Source: Acanthacorydalis orientalis (taxonomy: Eukaryota > Arthropoda > Insecta > Megaloptera > Corydalidae). Taken from it: a stretch of DNA of 64,000 nt. The notes under the pieces are model-generated. The model did not search any database. It was given only the letters and a program-made list of their open reading frames with translations, and was not told where the DNA came from. The stretch covers positions 50,275,925-50,339,924 of the forward strand of contig CM068317.1 in NCBI GenBank assembly GCA_034766995.1, given 5' to 3'. Both the position numbers and the translations under genes were made by a program. Shown piece by piece: positions 17,085-30,174 of the stretch (positions are counted from its first letter, which is position 1; each line of letters opens with the position of its first letter).

Positions 17085-17668
17085 TCACTTTAACTCAATG
17101 TTATCGCACGCCCGCACGCGTGCAGTTGTATTCTAAACCGTGTTGTATTATCTGTTCAGAACACAAGTAGGAACGTGTCACTGAATGTTTTCAGCTCAGT
17201 TAATTTTTTCGATGCTGTGTTCGAAGTGAAGATTTGATTATGACAAGGTGCCATTCGATAGTTTTATCAATAATAATAAAACGAAAAGTGAAATAATATA
17301 AAGACTTTCGTCGAGGATTATCTGTACTTGCTCGAATACAGAAACGAAATGTTTCTAATGAAACATCTGTATCGAGTGGCTCGTTAATAATTTCTTTACA
17401 GAAATGATTTCGTTTCTCATTTCGCAAGATACGAACCGTTCTTAGGATTAGACAAGTTTTAATAGACGATTATTTATCAATTCTGATCGTTGATTCGATC
17501 GATTCAGTCATTCGCAGAGCTCCGAGCTGCAGAATCTTTCAAAAAATGTTTGAACCTATTTTCAATGTATCGATTTTTTTATACCCGGAGGGCTTTGCCC
17601 CCTACTCTAATAGAAACTTTATGATGGAATTATTTTTTATATACAGATAGAAATCAAGATCAAGAAAG

Positions 17669-17670
<2 letters not shown>
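17081..17670. other. Noncoding region
   Basis: AT-rich, no gene; a short palindromic patch CGGAGGGCTTTGCCCCCT at 17586-17603 follows a T run. Confidence 0.5.
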
Positions 17671-17751
<81 letters not shown>

Positions 17752-17756
17752 GATAT
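17671..17756. repeat. (TA)n microsatellite
   Basis: About 80 bases of TA. Confidence 0.95.
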
Positions 17757-19063
17757 GTTTATCTGATCCGAATACTGCCATTACTCTTATTGTGTTTTCA
17801 ATATGTCGACGGTTCCGACGACAACGGTACATACATTTCAGAGGCGCACGCTCTAATTGCTTCTCTGGCCCGTTTCACGGCCGGCGACGTGCTGCCGTTC
17901 GCCGCAGTTCGAATTCAAAAAACTGTCGGTTGAAAAAAAGAAATAAAACCGACCGACGAGCGAAAAAAAGAACGACCGCGCGCCGTCGCCGCTCCGTCGT
18001 CGTTTCTTCGTGATGATCTCCGATCGACATTCGCGTTCGTTGATCGCCCGTTCGGATCGCATCCGTTCGTTACTTTCTGTCCCGTAAATCGTTTTATGGG
18101 CGTGCACGTTTCGATTGTTATGCGAGTGCGCGAACGACACGTTCGGTTTTATCGTTACACTCGATCCGGTCCTAGACATGGAAGAGAGTCGGGAACGATA
18201 TTCTGTCGTAAGCGGGGAACGACGCGCCGTCGTCGAATTCGAACGGTGCCGAAGGGCGAGCCGCAGCGGTGCGGGACATTTTCAGAGCAGGACCGTTCGC
18301 CGGAGTGACGGCGTGTGAAGTCGACGCCGTTAGTTTTGTCGCGGCCATTTAGTAAACGTAGAGCGGCGCTCCGGCGCGCGTCGAGCCTCCGGATGTGAAA
18401 TAATTTCACAAAAATGACGAGCACGCCGCAGATGCGCGCTGAGGCTATTCGCGCAATCGTCATAAGATTCCGCGTCGCGGGCGGACAACGACCGCTCGTG
18501 TAAGGACTGAACCGGTTGCACGTTAAACACGTGGCGGAGCATCGGAAGACCCGCAGCTCCCGTGGAAATTCTTCTTCCCCGATCGTCGAGAAGCGCGCAC
18601 GACGCTCGCCCGTTCGCAGACCGACACCGAGCGCGCTACATTCAATTGTTACTCGTCGACGATCGTCTCGAGACGATGGCGCGCGACGAACGGGCCACGA
18701 AAGACACTTAATAGCTCGACCGTTGTCCTACGTCTCCGTTCGATTCGGTTTAATTGCCGAAACGTCAATGCGTTCGCCTGTGCATTGTGTTGTGCGTAAT
18801 GGCCGTCGTAAGAATACGCCGATGTGGGAAAGGTGCCATTATGACGTAACGTTTTGTCATTGTTGTCACGCCCCGTGCTCGCCTAATAGCCGTTCGTGGT
18901 TTCTAGGTCAAAGTTGACGAACAGCACTAATGCTCGTTTGAATTCGGAACACCGTTGTTTCGATCGACGTCAAGAGCGCTTCGATTCATTACGCTCGGCT
19001 CATTAAAACTCGGCTAATTCGTCTGTTTCTTTTGTCTTGTGTACGTACACACACAAACACCGC
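17757..19063. other. Noncoding region
   Basis: CpG-rich sequence with short frames only; nothing is recognised. Confidence 0.5.
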
Positions 19064-19074
19064 TATATATATAT

Positions 19075-19122
<48 letters not shown>
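19064..19122. repeat. (TA)n/(CA)n microsatellite
   Basis: TA-CA-TA compound array. Confidence 0.93.
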
Positions 19123-19123
<1 letters not shown>

Positions 19124-21041
19124 CAGCAATAAGGGTCCGATACAGTCGAGACGTGGTCGCTAGCGATGATTTCGCTCGTTCGATAATTTGAAAGAGGGTG
19201 CGAGTGACGGCGTTCTGACGACGAGCTCGAATAAAACTGTTGGCCGGCCATTTTAATACCAGGACGGAAGATTTTTTTTTTTATAAGGTCGCAGAGTTGC
19301 TAATCGAACGCTGTAAAAAACGTACCGAAGCCGTCGGGGATTCTCCGGGAAAAAAGTACTAAAATATTATTTCGTTATTTACGTTCGTCCGTGTCCGGGC
19401 CGAGAATATTTGGCGCTGTCCTCTCGTGAATCGCAGATCGTCTATTAACCTCTCACCGGCCAATCATTGTCAATGTCTTCTGTATTGCATGTATTCGTAC
19501 ACCGTTTACTCTTCAACTTGACTCGGTCGCTGAAGCGACAACATTCACCGCACGATCGACACACACGCGCACACATAGACGGGGAGAGAGAGAGAGCGAG
19601 AGCGGTGTGCATTCTTCATGTTCACGAATCGCACGTGAGAAAGACGAGTGGGGGAACGGCGACATTAGAAAGGTACGATGATACACCTGTACGTACACGG
19701 CGATGCCGATGGGGTGGTAGTAGGCAGCGAGCGGCGATTGCGGTGGTGGTGGTGGTCGATGTACGCGACCGAGCCTCTGTGCGCCGACGACAGGTAGAGG
19801 AAGACGTGCGACAGCCGCGCACACACACACACCCGCGTATGCACGCGATCTCCTCGGTCCGCGTACAGTTCGGTTCGAGTCGTTATCGAGTTCTCGTCGT
19901 CGCGATTCACGCACGATCGGTCCGCTCGCCGTGAGAATCCCGCCGTGTGTCGTTCGTTGTTTTTCGTGCGGTGCGCGAGGAGAGAACAAGGTCGGACGGG
20001 CTTCCGTCGAGCGCGTACGGGACGATCGTCGCGAGCGCGCGAAGTGTCTCTGCTCCGTGCCGCTCGTCCGGTCGCCTTCTGAACGATAAAAGTGTCTCGA
20101 CGATGTCCGATTCGGCGCACGTGTTCTGGGCATGTGTGTACTTGCTGCTCGTGATATTCGGCCGAGTGAAATATTGACGGTCGAAGCCCGAGTCCGAGTG
20201 GGAGGGCGGCGGCGTGTAGGACTCGCCGGAACGCCCGTTTCGGCGACGAGTGTACGGCGTCTCGCGCGCACCTGTCGATCGTCTGTCGTCGTCGTCGTCA
20301 CAGTCGTGCATTCATTTCTTTTAGTTCAACGCGCGACACGATCGTTTCGGTCGACGGTCTCGGCGCCACCGAACCGCCGAGCGTTCGAACACAATAGTAC
20401 ACTTAATAAACAGAACGTAACTCGATCGGGAGGGAAAAAAAACCGTAGACCGCAAGTTCGGCCGATGCTCGCGTCCGTCTGTCTGACTGTTTGTTGTGCC
20501 AATGAAACGAGGCTATCGACTTAATCGCTTGTGAGAACAGTGTTACGTGTCCGTTAATCTCGCACGGGCATTTATTTTAACAAAACAAACGAACCGGGTC
20601 GTTCTGTGTTCTTGTTTCGACCTGCTCTCGTGAAATATCGACAGACCTACGGGAATCCGTAGACGAGGAACGGAAAGTTCGATACGTCGGCCGGCAACGC
20701 GGTCTCTGAATCTGTCCGATCGTTCGCTCGTTCTGTCTCTCGTGCGTCTTCCCGTCGTCGTGTTATCGATCGTGTTACCGTCGCGGCCGTACAGTCGAAT
20801 GTCGACGATCGTGCTCAGTCGGTCGATCGTCTGTCGGAGACCGTAGGTTCGATCGAATCGTTCTGGTTTTGTGAATAGAATTCGCGTGACGTCACGCGCA
20901 CACGCGGCGTGCGAAACGAGTGTGCGGTTCTTTCGTGCGAGAACCGAACGGTGCGAGTGTGATCGTGCGATACGACAGCGTCTCCGTGCGTGATGGTCGC
21001 GACGATATTGTAGAACAGTGTCCGGTGGATCTGTGTCGAAA
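19123..21041 (+). other. Presumed promoter and 5' UTR of the large exon at 21042
   Basis: CpG-rich, with no recognisable protein and no clear splice acceptor just before 21042, which fits a transcription start in this stretch rather than an internal exon. No TATA box or initiator could be fixed. Confidence 0.35.
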
Positions 21042-23309
21042 ATGCGTTCTGCCAAGTACACGCTCGACGCGAACAAATCGGCCGCGGCGAAAATGAACCC
21101 GTCGAGGGTGGGCGGCGGCGGCGGCGGCGGCAAGAGACAGTTCTGGTTGCACGGAAGCGTCGCGAAGACGCCGGACATTTTGACGTCGACGCCGCCGGGC
21201 GACTCGCGGCATTTCTACGAGAACGTCGTTCCGGCGAAGAGCAGGCCGGACGTCGTGATCGTCCAGACGAACCCGGCGACCGACGCCGACCGGCGCCGCT
21301 CGTTCGACGGCGTCGCGCTCGGCACCGCGACGCGACGTTCGGACGTCGAGCGCGACAGCCTCGAGGGCTCCGGGTGCTCGCCCGGCGACAACGTGACGGT
21401 CGTCGAGGTGACCGGCTCCTCCCCGTCGTTCGACAGCGAGTTCGACGGCGTCGATCTGCACAGATCGAGGACGAGAGCGAGCCTCAACGATAAACGTCTG
21501 AAGATCGTCATCGACAACTTCGATAAGATACTCGACGAGTACGGCGGCGGCGGCGGCGGTAGTCGGCCGAACGACGACAGGCCGAGGTTGCAGAAAACGA
21601 AATCGTGCAGCATCATCGAATCGAAATGTATACTGAAGAAGTCCGCGTCGGACACGACGTCGAACATGTCCAAGTCGAAGGACAATCTGACGACGACGAC
21701 GCCGACGCCGACGGCGAAGGAACCTAGTCTCGAGCAGAGCATCGAGATGATGAAGACGAAGAGTATGATAGACCTGAACATATTCGTCGGCGCTGCTAGG
21801 ACGAAGGGCGGAACGGACGAGAGCGGAAGAGTCGCGACCGCGAAGAAGATATTCGACGGGTCGCCGTCGTCGTCGAACGGCGAGAGACGGAGGAACGCAC
21901 GGATCAGAGTCGACGACATGGACGAGATATTGAAGCAGAAGCGTATGGTCGAGAGTAAAGTCGAGTATCAGAAGAAGCAGCTCGAGAAGGCCGTTTCGAA
22001 TGCGACGATGAGGGGCGACAAGACGCACGGGGCGCCGCTCGGCCGTGACGTCGCGACGGCCGAGAAGGCGTCGAGCGCCGGCCGCTCGAACATGATCCGA
22101 GCGAGGAGCACGTTCGAGGTGAACGCGTGCGGAGTCGACGGCGCCGGTCTGTCGGCGTACAGGCCGAGCAAGATCCCGGTGAAGACGAACGCGCTCGGCA
22201 AGAAGCTGAGCCCGAGCACTCCTGCCGGTCTAGATCGGATAGACTGCAGGCAAGCGAGTGCTCGCGTCAGAGCGGCGCAGCGCGTCGCGGAGCCTTCGAG
22301 CGATCCCGTCTCTAGGATCGGACGCGGCGTCGCGCACGACGGCCTGAGGCGCGCGCGTTCGGTCGCCGCCGGACTCGACGACGACGGATCGACGCTCGAC
22401 AAGTGCATCACGGCCGGAAACAGGATCCTCAAGAGGGTCGAGGCGTTGACGGAGAGCGTCGGCGGAGGAGGGCCGCCGTCCGCGCTGCGGCGACGCTCGA
22501 CGTACACGAAATCGATCGGAAAGCAGAGGGACGAGGTCGCGAGGGCGACGGAACCGACGAAGAGCGCGACGACGGGCTCCGCGCTCGTCAAGAAGCAGGC
22601 GTCGGCGGTCGCGAAGAGAGACGAGCCCGCGCCGAGGGCCGGGGATCCGATCGCGCGGCCGACCGCTAGCGGGTCGAACGTCGCGTCCGCTCGGCACGAC
22701 GAGACGATCGGTCCGGTCGACGGACCGGCGCCGAAGACGACCGGCGCGAGGTCGAGCGACGCCGCGTTCGGACCGAAGAACGCTCGCGTCGTCGTCGAGA
22801 GACGCGACGAGATCGAAACGAAGAAGATCGAGCGCGCGCACGTGCTGAGGGAGGGGCGCGTGCTCGTCGTCGACGACGCGCCGTTCTTCCGCTGCACGGA
22901 GATCGGCGCGAGGCGCGGCGGCGAGGACTCGTACGCGACGCTCGTCCTCGAGCGCGATCCGAACGAGACCGGCGACGCGCGTCTCAACATCGTCGACGTG
23001 CGCGACGACGGCACGATCGAGACGAACGCGAGCGCGTCGAACGAGAAGCGCGACGCCGTTATCGCGTTCGACGTCGACGACATCGAGCGGTACAGCTCGG
23101 AGGAGAACCTGTCCGACGACTCCGGTAACATTTCGAACGAGAACGAGCTCGACGTCGACGACGACGTGAAGTTCGGCCGGGCGTCGGCCGAGCGGAAGAC
23201 GAGCAGCGGCAGCGACGAGTTCCTGCTCGAGTGCGACGACGAGCGGTGCGCGCCGACGGAGAAGGCCGCGAAGAAGACGGACGACAAGAAGTTTCGAACC
23301 GAACTGGAG
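21042..23309 (+). CDS. Large disordered N-terminal exon, probable second alternative first exon of Myo18
   Basis: The frame is open from GTG at 21018. The first ATG is at 21042 and the frame runs to a GAG|GTATTT donor at 23309 (756 codons, phase 0); reading on would stop at 23549. Residues 24-30 are a Gly run, RQFWLHGSVAKTPDIL follows, about 292-320 is a short predicted helix (DEILKQKRMVESKVEYQKKQ), and 680-756 is acidic (EENLSDDSGNISNENELDVD) ending KKFRTELE. No known domain is recognised. Its phase fits the exons at 28434, 33454 and 43408. Joining to 33454 would continue a coiled coil directly (TELE then EELETLRTKV), giving about 1508 residues. The donor is a weak match to consensus. It could instead be a separate gene whose next exon I cannot see. 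Confidence 0.58.
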
Positions 23310-26300
23310 GTATTTCGCAGATGCGCCGCCCGTGTCGGGGTGCCGTGTCGCGCGATCGCGTTTCGTTCGGAGCGGAGGCGAGGTTCGGGAGAAAAGAATC
23401 GCCACCGTCGCTTCTGCGCGAGTCGCGGAATCGAACGGTGGCCGGGTTCTTCGGGCGCGCTCTGTGTTTCTCTGACGGGACGCGATCGCGCGAACGATCC
23501 GATATCGGGGACGCGAGTCCGTACGATTTTGTTTTATTTTTTTTGTTAATCGGCACCACGGTCTTCGGGCGCGCTCAAAAGCCGCCGCCGTGCCGGCGCA
23601 GTAGACACGGTTCGCCGCTGATATTTTTCACGGGAATCACTGTTCATGAACGAACGGGAGGAGTTTTAATTGGTCGAACGTAGATCAATTCATACACCGC
23701 CGCCGGTCGGTGTCGATAGAGCGCGCGTATACACAGGAGAATAAACAGATATAATCGAAAATAGCACCCTAATTCTCCTCCGCGGCAAACGATCAGAGCA
23801 TAATCCGACATCTTGTGCGCAACGCACGCCGTACCCGCGGTCGAGGTTGTTTTTGAAGCAAAACGAGAGAATCGAGGTAGTGTTCGCGGTTTCCGACTGT
23901 ATATTTTTTTTTAAAACAAACCCTCATTCGGTGACAGTCTCGAATAATAGAGGATGACGAGGAGTATCGTCAGCGTTCTGTGTGTATGTGAAGGAAGGAT
24001 ATTTGCCGCGCCGGAACGGGAGAATTAATAATAATACAAACGCCGTGCGTGTCCGCGCTCTAGCGCCGTTCATGAAAGAAATCTCTTCTGAGAACCAACG
24101 TTCGGAACTAAACATTGCATATCGATTCGAGTTCACTGCAAATAGAGAGCCGAACGTCGATCCGTGTACGAATTAAACAAGAATTATAGATCCGAACAGC
24201 AGAGCCGGACACGCGGTGTGCGGTGCTGCGCGCAAAACTGAAAGTCGTGCGAACGCTCGATCGAACGGATACCCTATTGAATTTTGTAGGGCACTGAATC
24301 CGGGCGACGTGCGCGTTTTCATTTTAAACGCGTGAGCGCGGGCGCGTTCCGCTCGCGCGCGCGACTCGCCCGATTAACGATACGATAGCGGTCCGAGCGA
24401 TTATTCCGATTAGAGTGCGATTAACGGCCGCGATCGCCGCCCGCGTTACGGATTCCACGAAACGGCGCGCTGCGTTCGTAGGGAAGAGAACGTTAATTGC
24501 GTTTCCGAGCCGGCGTGCACGTGGCGTCGGTCGCTCTTCTTGTTTTCATTCGCATGCAGAAGCTCTGTTCGGGTCGTGCACACCTGTACGCGCGTCGTGT
24601 GTTTATGAATCGGTTCAATTGCGTCGCTCGTCGCGCGTTTGTGCCCGTTGGAGCGCCGAGACGCTACGCACACGCGTACGTGCACGCACGCACGCTCGAT
24701 CGGAGACGAGGTGCGATGACATTTTTTTTTCCTCTCCGGTCTATTATGAGCGCATTTTAACAGTTACGGAACGCACGTAGGGACAATAACACCCGCTGAC
24801 ACATACGATCGCTGGCGAGTATCGCCGGGCCGCGACATTGAACAGTCGTACGGTTATGATTATGATAATTGAATTTATGTTCTCGCGTACAACGATCGTC
24901 CGCCAGACATTTCTGATCGGAAACAAACGCGTGGTCTGCAGGATGAGAGATCTGTGAAAACTAGTTCGCTCACTGTCTGCAGAACCGCACTGCGAAAGAA
25001 TGTTTTCTCCTCGACTTACGATCTCTGCATCAGTCACTTCGTAAATTCTCTGTTACGTTTCGTTATCAGCTCCGTCCGATATTTCTACTGCATGCGTTTC
25101 GAACACGATTCCGATCGTCGCCGGAGCGTCGATATCCGACACGAAGCGGTCCGCTTGTGAAAGTGAATTCGGTCAGTGTCACAGAACTCTGTCGCGACAC
25201 CGTCGCTCGAGAACGAAACCGCGAACGGTGCACTCTAAAAGTGCACGAGTTTTATCGAAAAAAAAAAAAAAAACCTCGCGCACTGTTTGTTCGTTTGTTT
25301 GCGAAGAAAGTCCGATTTAAAATGAAAAGCGAATTAGGTAGAAACCGACACGCGCGTGTCTAAGTAGATGTGTATCTCGTCGAGACCTGTATCTGTTCTG
25401 AATGATTAAAATCGGAAGCGTTCGTTTACACGCTCTCGCACGGATCGACTCGTCTCCCTTTTTTCTCCGCTTTGAAGCGCATCGAACGTCGCATCAGACA
25501 CGCGATAAAGTATTCCGAAAATATGACAGTGAACGTAAATGTTCGCCGTCGAGTTTCATGATTCAGACGATTCGTGCGGAAAACTGAACAAACAAACAAA
25601 GATAATCCGCGTGCAGCGGCGCCGCGCACCGAAACGCTCGAAAAACAAACAATCGTTTCTCTTTATTTATGAGACACGGTCGTCGCAATCTGTTCGATTT
25701 CATTCGCACGTCTTTCATTGCAACATAAAAACATTGTCGCCGAATAAATGTATATTCGTAGTAAAATCGACCGGACTGGACCTCGGCGCGCTTCTGAAAC
25801 GCGGCGTTTGCTTTTTGTTTATTTATTTTTTTTTTTTTTTTGATTCGTCGTTAAGTCAGTGCCGGTATAGAACGCTTCCGCACGTACTCTCGTGTAAGCC
25901 GATCGAGCGCACTGTTTTTTACACGGCGCGACGCGTATATTTACAAAAAGAGATAAGAAATGGAAACGAAAACGGAATTTATGAAACATATCTTTATGAC
26001 GGACCGTTTCGGTCCCTATTTAATCAGCTATAATTCACATCTACGGTTCGGTATATTTTATCGGGTCGGTAGGAAAATAATTGCGGTTTTCGTTTTCTGA
26101 ATTCTGACCTCGATTCATTTACGTCCTTCTTCATTGACGGCCGACCGACGTCGTCGTCCGGTTCGACGGCCTTAACTTTTATATAAACCGTTGTTTATGT
26201 GTCGAAAAATTAAATAAATCATTCCGTTTATCCGCGCAATCTCCTGTAATTCTCAAAATACTCGACGCGTTTACATGTTAAACATCTAAGTTATCGATTT

Positions 26301-28433
26301 TATTCGGTTTTCGTTGTGTTCGGAGCGAGTGAAGTATGTGAATGAAATAAATTTATGTTTTTTTTTCCGATCGAATTGCATCGAATCTGTTCCGCTCGCG
26401 ACAGATATAATCCGCTTCAGTCTACCCGTCTGCTGCATTCCAGTGTATTTCAATTAATGGTATATTCATATATTAAAGTGAGGGGAAGAAGTTCGTTAAA
26501 TAGCGGAAATGTATTTCAGTGCTCTCGGAGCAGCAAAGAAAAGACGCTTTTTATGATAAGCCGATTTCCGTAGCCGATACAATGTGTCGGAGGAGGAAAT
26601 AAGAGCATTACTTGAAAATAATACGGTTTATTGCCGTTTTCGAGCTCCTGTTCGGCTGTACGCTGTCACGGTTTAAATACATGTTCAGTTCGGGACCGCT
26701 CGAAAACGCTCAAATTAAAACGCAAAATGTATACGAATCTGATGGTCACGAACCGCGACTGTTTCTCCGCCGACCGAGAACGCGTTCGTACCGTGTGTTT
26801 TTAATTAGAGATAAATACGCGTGCGTGTACGTTTTCCTCGCGTCCGATATGAACTCGCACGTGTAAACGTTTTACCGAACGCTGTCCGTCACGTTTGAAT
26901 GTCCTATTCTTCGAGTACATTTCACAGTGTGTGTGTGTGTGTGTGTGTGTGCGTGCGTGCGTGCGTATCGGGCGAAAAGAATAATTCCGTGCCGTTAAAT
27001 TGAATCGGTCGTCACTCTGTCCCGGATTAAAATATTTTCACGTCGTTTTACGGTTCCGAAATGCCAACCTTGACATTTAAAAGCCACTGTATATCTCGGC
27101 CGAGCGGTCGGCATAACCTCACAGAACAGTAGTGAACGCGATGGCGTCCGAAAAACGGCATGTAGGGCGTTGCGTGCTTTTCGTATTCCGGTTGCGAAAA
27201 ACCGTGCCAAAAATTCCGCTTTGCGGAACGCGTCCCGTTCCGAAAATGCATTTCGATTTCGTCGACTCGAAGCCGCCGTCTGTTTTTTTTTTTTCGACGG
27301 CGGATTCGTCAGTCACCCGCGACGGATTGGCCAAAGTGATACGAAATAATGGAAAATATTGTCAGGGTTTAAATCTGTTCTAATTTTCCGCAGACGAACG
27401 TTGATTTTCCGTTCGCAAAAAAGGGCACCGATTTGTACGACAGACGAGTCTGTTTCTCGACGTCGTCTCGTTTAATTCTGCAATTATCGTCCGGTGCGAC
27501 GATCTACGACGATCTGAATTCCTGTAGCGGCCGTCGCACGTTCGAAGTGCATTTCGGAAACGAAACTTCATCGCCACATGTAATTACGGCCTCGTGTCGA
27601 ACACTCAATGGTGTAACAACAATTATGAAAATAGAAACGGACCGATTTCGTCATAACGAAACTGAAAGTCGTGTACGACAAAAAACAAATTAGTTTCTTC
27701 ATCGTAAACACACACACAGACACGGACACGGAGAACGCATCTCTTCTAAATGTAAACGTGTCGAGTGTGCATTTGAAACGAAAAGAACGAACTCTTACTT
27801 TAGAGAACAAACAAATTAGCCGAGCGGTCGACGTGAAAGTCGATGGAACGTGTGTCTGTGTGTGTGTGTGTGCGCGGCGGCACCGCGGGCTGCACACACA
27901 CAGACACACGCGACTGCACCGGCGCTCGCTCGCACGTCGTCCGCGGTGAAAATTTCTTTTCGCCCGCGGCGGGGCCGCTTCGGGAATTCGTCTCGATCAC
28001 TTTTACTCGCTCTCGCACGGAACGGGCGCGAGCGGACCGAGGCGTGGCCGCGAAACTCTAATTGTCGCGTGCGTCGACGCCGCACCCTTTAACGATTCAC
28101 AGGCCGGAGGGTTCGTCCGCCCGTACGGATAGATCGTCGGGCGTTTTTTTTTTTTTTTTCCACTCCGAGACAACTAATCTCGAAACGAAGAAAGTTCCGC
28201 GCCGATTTCTCAAAAACAAAAGTCGACGATACGCCGAACGCCGTCTATAAATAACGGTATTTTCGAGACGCAATCGGCCGCCAGCGACCCTAGCTGCCGA
28301 CCAGCGCCTGAACCCCGAATATCTTATCTGCGATCCAAACGTCGCTCGATATAAACACCGACGCGTGTTTATCGACACCTCTTCGACCGTTAAGACACGA
28401 TCGCTTATAGCGCGCCGTTTGTGTCTGTTACAG
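23310..28433 (+). other. Intron between the first large exon and the IQ exon
   Basis: No motor-domain exon is seen. It contains one mariner relic (26968-27443), a (GT)n run at 26928-26960 and several homopolymers. The rest is unremarkable. Confidence 0.55.
26968..27443 (+). mobile_element. Mariner-type DNA transposon relic, copy 1
   Basis: About 475 bp that aligns with the copies at 31012 and 37012. It keeps the transposase start (MASEKRHVGRC after gtgaacgcg) and a later block ending TTTCGACGGCGGATTCGTCAG, with most of the transposase deleted. The ends show an imperfect inverted repeat (AATTCCGTGCC against GGGCACCGATTTGTAC). Confidence 0.78.
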
Positions 28434-28582
28434 ATCTTCTTCAGACCCGGCACCCTTTCGCATTTGGAAGCGCAACGCGACCTGCTGCTCACGGACCGAG
28501 TCGTACACCTGCAGGCGCACTGCAGAGGATATCTGTCGCGGAAGAGCCTTCAGCAGAGGAAATTGCAAGAGACAGCAGTCAG
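28434..28582 (+). CDS. Myo18: Myo18 exon: motor end plus IQ motif
   Basis: The acceptor is tgtctgttacag and the donor is CAG|GTGAGT. The exon enters in phase 0 and leaves with two bases of a codon. It encodes the converter-end motif IFFRPGTL followed by LQAHCRGYLSRKSLQQRK, an IQ motif of the form [I/L]QxxxRGxxxR that should bind calmodulin or a light chain. No motor exon is visible in the 28 kb upstream. Confidence 0.92.
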
Positions 28583-28747
28583 GTGAGTGCCGAACGAAAC
28601 GGAGTGGTAAATCGACACAGTCGCATCACGATTCGATGTTGTTGTTTTGGGAGTTGGCGTGGCGACGAATGCCGAACAAAAGAAAAGATTGTTGTTACTC
28701 GTCAGTCGATCGCACGGAACGTGCATGTCTGTCTCTTCTATACGTAG

Positions 28748-28808
<61 letters not shown>

Positions 28809-30117
28809 AGACAGAACATTCGATTTATTATTTTTTTTTTTGTATCCGACGAACGGATCAAGAAAACGAACGTGTCGTCCGTCGACGGTGTGCGCGCATT
28901 TAAGAAACGATCGCCGCATTCCGTTCGTACCTGTCGCGCGGTCCGTCGCACAAAACCACGAAAGTCGACCGCAACAAGCGACGATGATTGCAGCGAGTGT
29001 CGGGCTCGCCTTTGATGTCGTAACAAGAGTTATCTCGTTCGTTCCCTGTTCCTCTGAACACCGGCCGACGTGCGATCGGGAACGTGATCGCACGCTCGCA
29101 TCGAACATGTGACCGGTCCGACGGAGACCCGTGCGTCCGCTAGTATCCGTTACCGTTCTCCCATTATGGATCTCGGACGTTATTCGATATTTACGCGCAG
29201 TAATGTGATCCGCAGTACGATCGTGCGTCGTTGTTTTATTTTTGTGATTGTTGTTGTCGGGTTCGATTCTGTTTCTGTCTTTCATAGAATATCGTTTCGT
29301 CGCAGTACAGTTCAGACACTGACTGGAGTCACTTACGGATTACGATTTTTTTCTCGGTCGCCGCGCAGGCAACAAAAACGTCCTCTCGAACCCCCGTCGA
29401 TCGTTTCTGATTCATCTCTAGATGCACGATCTGTCGGCTTTGTAATTATTGAATATCTTTAAAAAGTGACGACGAGACGTTTCAGTTTTCGTTCGTTGTT
29501 CGCTCCACGTCGATAATAATTGTCGTTCGAGTGGACGCCCAGAAGAGAATCGATTTTTTTCCATCCCGCAAGCAAGAAAAACATTTTGCGTTTACGTCTT
29601 CGAACGAACCTCACGGTTTCGGCGCCGTGTCCGATTCTGCACCGACAAATGACTCGCGCCTCGCACGCCATGCAAACAGCCGTATCGAAATACTCATCGG
29701 TACGTCTGCATGCCTCGGACGCATCTCGAAAGCGACTCCTCCATCTTCGGTGCACTCGCGTACAGAAGAATCGAAACTTTCAAGGTCGACGTATTCATCT
29801 CGCATCATGGTTCCGAGCATTACGTGCGGTAGGAAATCGACAAATCCTTGAATCGGGCGAACGCGTCGCACAATTGTCGAATGGTCACAGGTGCCGAGTT
29901 ACGGCTGCTCGGATCATAATTTATATTTTGTCGGAACGACGGGGGGGGGGACACCGTCGCCATTCTACTTGATTGTATGTCGTGCACGAATGACGTCATA
30001 TTATTATTATCGACTCGTCGATCTCGCCGTCTCTCAATGTCATATCAAGTGTCAATCATATCTGTATACATTATATATGTATATATATGTACATACATAT
30101 ATATATATATATACATA

Positions 30118-30174
<57 letters not shown>

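Noticed and set aside
19513..20301. A 262-codon minus-strand frame before the first large exon
   Set aside because: Low-complexity Thr/Arg-rich translation with competing frames; looks like promoter or UTR DNA.
27568..27949. Overlapping Cys/Val-rich frames near 27.6-28.0 kb
   Set aside because: They derive from a (TG)n/(CA)n tract and have no splice or homology support.
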